Part shown: piece by piece, positions 1 through 5,132 of the stretch
Numbering within the stretch: the stretch's first letter is position 1
How the letters are laid out: every line of letters starts with the position of its first letter
Assembly: GCA_016929985.1 (NCBI GenBank)
Contig: JAFGIH010000518.1
Coordinates: 1-6,249, forward strand
Source of the DNA: Thermoleophilia bacterium
GTDB lineage: Bacteria; Actinomycetota; Thermoleophilia; RBG-16-64-13
DNA: 6,249 bases
Direction: 5' to 3'
Position numbers and translations under genes: made by a program
The notes under the pieces: model-generated
What the model was told of the DNA's origin: nothing
The model's database searches: none
Seen by the model: the letters and a program-made list of their open reading frames with translations, nothing else

Positions 1-18
1 ACTCAGAAGTTCCTGAGT
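1..18 (-). terminator. possible hairpin after the DedA gene, cut by window edge
   Basis: A perfect 6-bp inverted repeat (ACTCAG and CTGAGT) with a 6-nt loop lies 8 bases past the DedA stop codon in the direction of transcription. It could be the stem of an intrinsic terminator for the minus-strand operon. The stem is short and has only 3 G-C pairs, and the place where a U-tract would lie is outside the window, so termination cannot be confirmed. Confidence 0.3.
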
Positions 19-26
19 ATGGTGCT

Positions 27-731
27 CTAGGACTCGCCCGGCGCCGGAGGCTCGTCCGCGCTACAGTCTGCGGACGGCTGCGTATCGGCCGGCTTATCGG
101 CCGCCTGTGCCCGCTTGCAGCGCCGGTGCCACACCCACCAGGCGGCAACAGCCACCACCGCGACACCCAGGGCCACGAAGAAGATCACGTTGTACTGATG
201 GAACTGGTCCTGTAGCCGTCCCCAGGGGTCCTCACCGGCCGCCTTACCGGCCGCGAACCCCAGCGAAGTGAGGGCGGCCACCCAGGGAACGATGCCCATG
301 AACGAATAGAGCACGAACTTGCCGAAGGGCATCTTCACGATCCCCGCAGGCAGAGAGATGAAGGTGCGGATGCCGGGCATCACACGCGTGAAGAGCACGG
401 CCAGTTCTCCTCGTCGCTCGAACCAGCGTTCAGCCTTCTCCAGGTGGTGCACCCGGACCCCCACGTAACGTCCGTACTTGAGAAAGAGCGCTCGCCCGCC
501 CCATCGTCCCACCCCGTAGGCGATGACCGACCCCACCATGTTGGCGGCTATGGCGACCAGCATCACTTCCCAGAGCTGCGCATGCCCCTGCGCCGCCAGG
601 AAGCCCCCGTAGGGCATGACGATCTCGCTGGGGATCAGGATGCAGGCACTCTCGGCCACCATCGTCAAGAAGACGATGAGTAGCACGTGGTCCTCGAGCA
701 GAGGGATAAGCCAGTCTTCGAAAAAGCCCAT
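27..731 (-). CDS. DedA family (VTT/SNARE-associated domain) integral membrane protein
   Basis: Polytopic membrane protein of 234 aa, within the usual DedA length of about 200-220 plus a tail. Visible family signatures are the Glu-containing re-entrant region A26-ESACILIPSE-I37 followed by MPYGG (39-43), GxxxxYGVGRWGG (67-79), and the core FTRVMPGIRTF (114-124) with the two arginines R116 and R122 spaced as in the E. coli DedA proteins YqjA/YghB, where such residues are essential. AGIVKMPFGKF follows at 129-139. A last membrane helix spans about 182-201 and ends in Arg/Lys residues. The final 30 residues are a hydrophilic Pro/Ala/Asp tail without a recognisable domain. Family members act in the cytoplasmic membrane. 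Some flip lipids such as undecaprenyl phosphate or phosphatidylethanolamine, others affect proton-motive force and drug resistance. The substrate here cannot be read from sequence. The ATG lies 11 bases after the preceding gene's stop, with a weak AGGCGG close to the start, so it is probably co-transcribed and perhaps translationally coupled. Family call is firm, function is inferred. Confidence 0.93.
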   Translation of the reverse strand: MGFFEDWLIPLLEDHVLLIVFLTMVAESACILIPSEIVMPYGGFLAAQGHAQLWEVMLVAIAANMVGSVIAYGVGRWGGRALFLKYGRYVGVRVHHLEKAERWFERRGELAVLFTRVMPGIRTFISLPAGIVKMPFGKFVLYSFMGIVPWVAALTSLGFAAGKAAGEDPWGRLQDQFHQYNVIFFVALGVAVVAVAAWWVWHRRCKRAQAADKPADTQPSADCSADEPPAPGES

Positions 732-742
732 GGCCGCCTATT

Positions 743-1060
743 CTACCGGGGGCGAGCAGGGAACGTGTCAAGTCGTCCCAGCCCGTACTCGAGGCACTCG
801 CGTAAGCGATCCTCGAGGTCGCTGTAGTCAGGTCCGGCATCGCGGTCGCGGAACCGGCGGCGGAGGTCCTGTTCGATCTCGCCGACAAGATGCGTGGCCT
901 CGTCGTCCAGACGGTACATGAACTCCTCGGCGCCCAGTTGCCGGCACAGCGCGGCCAGGTAGCCCTCGGCCGCCTGGAAAGCCTCCGTCGGATCGGCGAC
1001 GCCCGGAGACTGCAGCTCGAGATAGTACGCGGCGAAGACGCGCTTGAAGATCAGGCGCAA
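743..1060 (-). CDS. hypothetical protein, small acidic helical protein
   Basis: I do not recognise this protein. About 105 aa, soluble, no signal peptide or membrane segment, rich in Glu/Asp/Arg/Leu. It is predicted to be mostly helical (FQAAEGYLAAL near 28-38, EEFMYRLDDEATHLVGEIEQ near 45-64, and the Leu/Arg-rich stretch 81-95). It starts 32 bases after the stop of the upstream gene and ends 11 bases before the DedA start, on the same strand, so it is most likely the middle gene of a three-gene operon. The start is uncertain. The given start is a TTG at 1060 without a visible Shine-Dalgarno sequence. The frame stays open up to 1112, and a CTG at 1094-1096 overlaps the upstream stop as CTGA, with a GAGGTGG 10 bases before it. 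That would add 12 residues. The coding call rests on operon position and the absence of a competing frame. Confidence 0.6.
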   Translation of the reverse strand: MRLIFKRVFAAYYLELQSPGVADPTEAFQAAEGYLAALCRQLGAEEFMYRLDDEATHLVGEIEQDLRRRFRDRDAGPDYSDLEDRLRECLEYGLGRLDTFPARPR

Positions 1061-1092
1061 GGACTGCAGAGGGCGAGGGGGAGCCGTGCCGC

Positions 1093-1566
1093 TCAGCGGG
1101 TGTATGCCACCTCACGCCACGACGGGTGCGGGGGCGGGCCTATCCGCCGGGACCGGTGGCCCGCAGGAGAATAGACGAACGTGCCCGTCTCGTCATCGAA
1201 CGCGACCTCCAGCTGCCCCTCGATGAGCCGCAGGTCAAGCCAGGCACTCCTGAACACCAGCTCGCGCAACCAGTAAACCAAGCTCTCCCCGTGCAGGTTG
1301 AGCACCGCGTCCCCTTGCTGCACCAGGTATTCCCCGAGAGAGCTGACCGGGAACTCGATGCCGCCCGCGGCCACCAGTTGCACGAGATCGGCGCATTCAT
1401 CGTGCCTCAGCAGCCCCGGCTCGACCAGCCCCAACTCAACAGCGGCCATCTCGACACGTTGGGAGAAGTCGACGGTGTTGAAGGCGTAGCGAAAGCTACG
1501 GAACTCGAGGATGAAGTCCTCGCCTGAAGCATAGTTAGGATGCGTGTGCCGGTTTTCAGGCGTCAT
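1093..1566 (-). CDS. hypothetical protein, first gene of the DedA operon
   Basis: Unrecognised soluble protein of 157 aa with an ATG start and a good ribosome binding site (AAGGGGG, 5-base spacer). There is no signal peptide and no membrane helix. The N-terminal part carries ILEFRSFRYAFNTVDFSQRV (19-38) and the middle has alternating Val/Leu/Glu segments that suggest a small alpha/beta fold. The C-terminal 25 residues (Arg, Pro, His rich) look unstructured. It is transcribed divergently from the lipoprotein gene across an 89-base gap. The two genes after it on the same strand end in a DedA membrane protein, so it may be an accessory or regulatory protein for that unit, but no DNA-binding or catalytic motif is visible and I assign no function. 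Start codon confidence is high because of the ribosome binding site and the upstream promoter. Confidence 0.78.
   Translation of the reverse strand: MTPENRHTHPNYASGEDFILEFRSFRYAFNTVDFSQRVEMAAVELGLVEPGLLRHDECADLVQLVAAGGIEFPVSSLGEYLVQQGDAVLNLHGESLVYWLRELVFRSAWLDLRLIEGQLEVAFDDETGTFVYSPAGHRSRRIGPPPHPSWREVAYTR
1107..1113 (-). promoter_or_regulatory. Shine-Dalgarno-like GAGGTGG near the end of the 157-aa gene
   Basis: GAGGTGG on the minus strand lies inside the last codons of the 157-aa gene. It is 10 bases upstream of a CTG (1094-1096) that overlaps that gene's TGA stop and is in frame with the next gene. It could start that gene at CTG, or help re-initiation at the TTG at 1060, which is 46 bases away and therefore too far for direct use. 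Confidence 0.3.
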
Positions 1567-1571
1567 CTACA

Positions 1572-1578
1572 CCCCCTT
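1572..1578 (-). promoter_or_regulatory. ribosome binding site of the 157-aa gene
   Basis: AAGGGGG on the minus strand with a 5-base spacer to the ATG at 1566. It fixes the start of the hypothetical gene. Confidence 0.6.
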
Positions 1579-1595
1579 GCGCGCGGGAGGGCACT

Positions 1596-1616
1596 GCTGC
1601 TCCACATTGTAGCAGC
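1596..1616. repeat. inverted repeat in the divergent promoter region
   Basis: GCTGCT (1596-1601) and AGCAGC (1611-1616) form a 6-bp inverted repeat around a 9-base centre. It covers the proposed -10 element of the minus-strand promoter and ends 4 bases before the proposed -35 of the plus-strand promoter. An operator is possible, but the arms are short and may be chance. Confidence 0.3.
1606..1614 (-). promoter_or_regulatory. extended -10 promoter for the hypothetical-DedA operon
   Basis: Reading on the minus strand, TGC is followed directly by TACAAT, which matches the extended -10 form TGnTATAAT with a single hexamer mismatch. No good -35 hexamer is seen 16-18 bases upstream, as is common for extended -10 promoters. 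The predicted start point near 1599 would give a leader of about 33 bases that includes the ribosome binding site at 1572-1578. Confidence 0.5.
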
Positions 1617-1620
1617 TTGC

Positions 1621-1649
1621 TTGTACGTGCTCTGCCGACGATAGATAAT
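1621..1649 (+). promoter_or_regulatory. promoter of the lipoprotein-MFS-exoribonuclease operon, probably leaderless
   Basis: TTGTAC (1621-1626, 3 of 6 to the -35 consensus, with the key TTG) is separated by exactly 17 bases from GATAAT (1644-1649, 5 of 6 to the -10 consensus). The first base after the usual 6-7 base discriminator is the A of the ATG at 1656. There is no Shine-Dalgarno sequence before that ATG. Both facts fit a leaderless transcript, a common mode in Actinomycetota. Confidence 0.55.
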
Positions 1650-1655
1650 TGCTGC

Positions 1656-2378
1656 ATGAATGGCCGCCTACACCTTCTCCGCACCGTCGTGGCGCTCGTC
1701 GTTGCAGTGCTCCTCTTTGTCCCGTCCCTGGGAGTGCTTGCCGGTTGCGACGAGGAGCCGGCCACGGTCGACCCGCAGGCCGTCCTCTCCGCGTGCTCGG
1801 CTAAGATGAAGGAGATCGCCGGTTTTCACTTCGTATACGAGGTGCACAAACCCGCGGGCACGCAGCCGGGTAAGGGCCTGGACATCAACCGCATCACCGG
1901 CGAAGTCAACGCGACAGGAGACATGCAGGCCACCATCGACGCGATCTGGGGTGGCACGCCGGTAGCCGTCGGTTTCATCTCGGTGAGCGGCACCCATTAC
2001 ATCCAAGATCCTCTTTCGCTCAAGTGGCAGTCCATGCCGGAGTCAGACAGTCCGGTCGGCCGGCTCAGCCTTGGCGCCGGCACGATCCGCATCATGGACA
2101 ACGTCATGGAAGCGGTCTATGAGGGCGTCGAGAAGAAGGGTGGAGCGAAGACCCATCACATCAGCGGCATGGTGGCAGCCGAACAGGTCGACGCCATCGC
2201 CGGCGCTGTGACGGTCACCGAGCCGTTCCCCACTGATATCTGGGTGGGCGTCGACGACAACTACATCTATGAGGTCGACTTCACCGGCGCTGCGACGTCT
2301 AACGAGACCGAAGGGTTCTGGCGCAGTATCACCCTCTCTGATCTCGATACTCACTTCGACATCCAGGCGCCGCAGTAG
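1656..2378 (+). CDS. LppX/LprG-type lipoprotein (LppX_LprAFG family)
   Basis: Exported lipid-binding lipoprotein, 240 aa, close to M. tuberculosis LprG (236 aa). The N-terminus has Arg residues (R4, R9), a hydrophobic stretch (11-28) and the lipobox L28-A29-G30-C31. Cys31 would be lipidated and anchor the protein outside the cytoplasmic membrane. The mature part has the family pattern: an opening helix with SACSAKMKEIAGFHFVYEV (45-63), a long beta-sheet, the thioester-like segment VMEAVYEGVEKKGGAKTHHI ending around the ISGMV strand, the DIWVGVDDNYIYEVDFTG strand pair, and a closing strand TLSDLDTHFDIQAP. Family members enclose acyl chains of glycolipids or triacylglycerol in a hydrophobic cavity. 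The gene is followed after 2 bases by an MFS transporter, as in mycobacterial lprG-Rv1410c, which supports an LprG rather than LppX or LprF role. I chose ATG 1656 over a TTG at 1617 because 1617 lies inside the promoter and would put 13 extra residues before the signal peptide. Lipid specificity is unknown. Confidence 0.88.
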   Translation: MNGRLHLLRTVVALVVAVLLFVPSLGVLAGCDEEPATVDPQAVLSACSAKMKEIAGFHFVYEVHKPAGTQPGKGLDINRITGEVNATGDMQATIDAIWGGTPVAVGFISVSGTHYIQDPLSLKWQSMPESDSPVGRLSLGAGTIRIMDNVMEAVYEGVEKKGGAKTHHISGMVAAEQVDAIAGAVTVTEPFPTDIWVGVDDNYIYEVDFTGAATSNETEGFWRSITLSDLDTHFDIQAPQ

Positions 2379-2380
2379 CC

Positions 2381-4057
2381 GTGCCTGGACAGACGGCCGG
2401 GACAGAGGCCGCAGACATCATCCCGCCGCCCGAAACAAAGGGCGCCGGTCCGAGGGTTTCACGCAGCGCGGTCCTTGCCATGGTGGCCTTGTGCACGGCG
2501 GTGTTCGTGGCCGCTCTCGATCAGACCATGGTCCTCACGGTCATGCCGTCTATCATGCGCTCTTTCTACATCAGCGTGCGCGACCTCAACGATGCCGGCT
2601 GGATCATCACCGGTTACTTGCTGGGCTACACGGTGGCGATGCCGCTCTTCGGCCGGTTGGCCGACGTCTGGGGGCGCCGGCCGATGGCTCTTATCGCGCT
2701 GCTCATCTTCCTGGTGGGAAGCGCCCTCTGTGTGGTACTCACCCGTCTCGATCTCTTCGTGGCGGCGCGGGTGGTACAGGCCGCGGGTGGTGGAGCCCTG
2801 GTGCCCATCGCTATGGCCGCCGCCGCCGACATGTTCCCTCCCAGACGGCGGGCTTTGGTGCTGGGAATCATCGGCGGTGCCGCTGAGGCCGGAGGTGTGC
2901 TCGGGCCCATCTATGGCGCCGGGCTGACTGCGCTCTGGGACTGGCGGCTGATCTTCCTGGTGAACGTTCCACTGTCGCTCATCCTCATGGCGGCGTGTTG
3001 GTTCCTCCTGAAGCCGGGCTTGGGTCACTCGTCAGGGTCGCGGGCCGACGGTGGCTCCACCGTCACAGCGGTGCCGACCCCCGAAGACGAGGGCCACGCT
3101 CCCCGCAAAACGCGCTGGTGGCAGCGCGGCCGCGTCGACTACCTGGGCGCCTGCTTCATGGCCCTGGCGCTGGCCGGCATCACCATCGGGTTGGGGACCG
3201 GCACGCAGACCATCGACGCCTCGGCGGTGAACGCGGCGACACCGGTCAAGTGGCCGTGGCTGGTCGTCAGCGGCGTGGCTTTCCTGGTGTTCATTCTCTA
3301 CGAGCGGCAGCATGAACAGCCCCTGGTGCGCCTGGACTTCTTCAAGCGGCCGGCCTTCGCCGCCGCCAACATAGCGCACCTGCTGGTGGGAGCAGCTCTG
3401 ATCATCGGGATGGTGGAAATCCCGCTGTACGCCTACACGCTGTTCGGCATGACAGAGATCGAGGGAGGGCTGCTGCTCATCCGCCTGACGCTCATGATCC
3501 CGGTGGGAGCGGTCATCGGGGGATGGTTGGCCGACCTGGTGGGCTACAGGGTCACCGCCGTTGTCGGTTTCCTGGTCGCCGCAGGCGGCTACCTATTGGT
3601 CAGCCGCTGGCCGCTCGATCCTAGTCAGTTCGCCATGACACGCGATCTCATGATCAGTGGCCTCGGGTTCGGCCTGGTGATAGGCCCCATCGGAGCAAGC
3701 GTCACCTCTTCCGCAGGCCCACGATGGATGGCCACCGGCTCGGCGCTGGTCACGGTCTCCCGGATGGTGGGGATGGTGGTGGGATTGTCGGCGCTCAGTT
3801 CCTGGGGCGTGAGGCGCTTCAATTCACTGGCGGCCGGCATCACTACCCCGATCGTCAGGCCTCAGGGCCTGACCGATGCCGAGTGGCAGGCGATGAAGAG
3901 TGCGGCGGCCGCAGCCACCAAGGGGGCGGCCCATACTGTCTTCAGCGAGTTCTTCCTTATCGCCGCGATCGTGATCGCGGTGGCGGTCATACCCGCGCTC
4001 TTCTTCTACAAGCATCGGGCCCGAGGCGGCAGCCATCTGCCCTTCCTGCCCCACTAG
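2381..4057 (+). CDS. 14-helix MFS transporter, DHA2 family, Rv1410c/P55-like
   Basis: Cytoplasmic-membrane transporter of 558 aa with 14 predicted helices, approximately 31-56, 74-94, 101-121, 124-147, 157-181, 188-210, 251-272, 291-308, 325-353, 361-386, 390-408, 422-445, 450-476 and 519-543. Family motifs are clear: LDQTMVLTVMPSI in TM1 (D47), motif A GRLADVWGRR (91-100) with a weaker second copy GGWLADLVGYR (380-390), R130 in TM4, and motif C GGVLGP in TM5 preceded by E169. D47 and E169 sit where Rv1410c has its essential acidic residues in TM1 and TM5. DHA2 members export drugs using the proton gradient, while Rv1410c moves triacylglycerol together with LprG. The lipoprotein directly upstream favours the lipid role here. 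GTG start, 2 bases after the upstream stop with only a weak AGGCG before it, so translation is probably coupled. There is a long hydrophilic cytoplasmic linker at 211-250 and a roughly 40-residue external loop at 477-518. EmrB/QacA-like drug efflux cannot be excluded. Confidence 0.9.
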   Translation: MPGQTAGTEAADIIPPPETKGAGPRVSRSAVLAMVALCTAVFVAALDQTMVLTVMPSIMRSFYISVRDLNDAGWIITGYLLGYTVAMPLFGRLADVWGRRPMALIALLIFLVGSALCVVLTRLDLFVAARVVQAAGGGALVPIAMAAAADMFPPRRRALVLGIIGGAAEAGGVLGPIYGAGLTALWDWRLIFLVNVPLSLILMAACWFLLKPGLGHSSGSRADGGSTVTAVPTPEDEGHAPRKTRWWQRGRVDYLGACFMALALAGITIGLGTGTQTIDASAVNAATPVKWPWLVVSGVAFLVFILYERQHEQPLVRLDFFKRPAFAAANIAHLLVGAALIIGMVEIPLYAYTLFGMTEIEGGLLLIRLTLMIPVGAVIGGWLADLVGYRVTAVVGFLVAAGGYLLVSRWPLDPSQFAMTRDLMISGLGFGLVIGPIGASVTSSAGPRWMATGSALVTVSRMVGMVVGLSALSSWGVRRFNSLAAGITTPIVRPQGLTDAEWQAMKSAAAAATKGAAHTVFSEFFLIAAIVIAVAVIPALFFYKHRARGGSHLPFLPH

Positions 4058-4058
4058 T

Positions 4059-4065
4059 GAGGGAG
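4059..4065 (+). promoter_or_regulatory. ribosome binding site of the exoribonuclease gene
   Basis: GAGGGAG with a 5-base spacer to the ATG at 4071, the strongest site in this operon. It fixes the start and suggests independent, efficient initiation of the third gene, in contrast to the leaderless first and coupled second genes. Confidence 0.65.
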
Positions 4066-4070
4066 TCGCT

Positions 4071-5132
4071 ATGAACGACGATCAGCTCGATCTGGGAGCG
4101 TCTTTCGAGAGCCGGCCGGCCACTGCGGGTGGACCGGAGAGAGTGGGCGTGCGTGACCTGCGGCCTGGCACGACGGTAGAAGGAATCTACCTCCTGTCGG
4201 CCAAGGAGACCCGCAACACGAAGGCCGGCAAGCCTTTCTACAAGCTCAAGGTCAGCGACCGCACCGGCACGGTGGACTGTACGGTGTGGGAGCTCGCCGC
4301 GATGGAGTCGGACCTCAAGCCCGGTGACCTCGTCATGGTGGCCGCACGGGTCTCCGAGTATCAAGGCAAGCCGCAGTTGGAGGCATCCTCGGTAGCCATT
4401 GCACCCTCCGGAGCCGCGGAGGCGACCGACTTCCTGCCCTCCACATACCGCGACGTCGAGGAGTTGAAGGGCTTCTTGCAGTTCCACATCGATTCGGTTC
4501 GCGACCGCGACTATGGCGCTCTCCTTCACGCCTTCTTCTCGAACCCCGAGTTCTATCGGGCCTTCACCACCGCTCCGGCGGCAAAGGTCTATCACCACGC
4601 CTATCTGGGCGGCCTGATGGAGCACACAGTCGCGGTGGTCGACCTGTGCGACTTTGTCGGGCAGCAGTACGGACGGATCGACCGGGATCTTCTCGTCACC
4701 GCCGCCCTCTTGCACGACGCAGGCAAAACAAGGGAGCTCGCGTTCGAGACTGCGATCGACTTCACCGATGCCGGACGTTTTCTCGGTCATGTCATCCAAG
4801 GCGTCATCCTCGTCTCCGAGAAGGCCAGGGAGGTTCCGTCGTTCCCGGAGGAGAAGCTCCAGCAGCTACTGCACTGCGTGGTGAGCCACCACGGGGAGCT
4901 GGAGTGGGGATCGCCGAAGCGACCCAAGACGATCGAGGCGTTGGTCTTGCATCACGTCGACAACCTCGATGCCAAGGTCAAAGGGTTCCTCGAGATCGTG
5001 GAAGGCTCACGTGACGCGCCATGGACCGATCTGCGCAACCTCTTCCGCCGACCGCTGCACGTACCTCGGGCTGCCCACCAGGAGCAGGACTTCCTTCCTC
5101 CCGGTGAAGACGATCCCCCGGGATACGCCTAG
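4071..5132 (+). CDS. YhaM-like 3'-5' exoribonuclease (OB-fold + HD domain)
   Basis: Cytoplasmic RNA-processing enzyme, 353 aa (B. subtilis YhaM is about 314). After a short variable N-terminus, residues 34-112 form an OB-fold nucleic-acid-binding domain with the typical GxxDCTVWE-like strand (TGTVDCTVWEL, 65-75) and KPGDLVMVAARVSEYQGKPQL. The HD phosphohydrolase domain follows: KVYHHAYLGGLMEHT (172-186, H185), LLHDAGKT with the H215-D216 pair, H240 in FLGHV, H273-H274 in SHHGELEWGSP, and D297 in HHVDNLDAK. All expected metal ligands are present, so the enzyme should be active. YhaM proteins degrade or trim short single-stranded RNA from the 3' end, usually with Mn2+. The last 25 or so residues (Pro/Asp/Glu rich) go beyond the family core. 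It is 13 bases after the transporter gene and likely co-transcribed, with no evident functional link to lipid transport. The stop codon overlaps the stop of the convergent gene. HD enzymes of other specificity are a minor alternative. Confidence 0.9.
   Translation: MNDDQLDLGASFESRPATAGGPERVGVRDLRPGTTVEGIYLLSAKETRNTKAGKPFYKLKVSDRTGTVDCTVWELAAMESDLKPGDLVMVAARVSEYQGKPQLEASSVAIAPSGAAEATDFLPSTYRDVEELKGFLQFHIDSVRDRDYGALLHAFFSNPEFYRAFTTAPAAKVYHHAYLGGLMEHTVAVVDLCDFVGQQYGRIDRDLLVTAALLHDAGKTRELAFETAIDFTDAGRFLGHVIQGVILVSEKAREVPSFPEEKLQQLLHCVVSHHGELEWGSPKRPKTIEALVLHHVDNLDAKVKGFLEIVEGSRDAPWTDLRNLFRRPLHVPRAAHQEQDFLPPGEDDPPGYA

Noticed and set aside
743..1566. The two hypothetical minus-strand genes as one frameshifted gene
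   Set aside because: They are in different frames, but the first ends with a typical polar tail, the 32-base gap encodes no sensible bridging sequence, and neither part matches a known larger family. Two genes are simpler, though not proven.
1617..1655. TTG start at 1617 for the lipoprotein
   Set aside because: It falls inside the -35 to -10 promoter region and would place polar residues and two cysteines before a normal signal peptide that begins at ATG 1656.
3963..3980. Near-perfect palindrome CCGCGATC-GT-GATCGCGG
   Set aside because: It lies inside the coding sequence of the last transmembrane helix of the transporter, where Ala-Ile-Val-Ile-Ala codons produce it. With no second copy and no flanking U-tract, I treat it as chance.
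3987..4799. Minus-strand open frame of 270 codons across the transporter-exoribonuclease junction
   Set aside because: It runs opposite two well-supported genes and encodes no recognisable domain. High GC content makes such antisense frames common.
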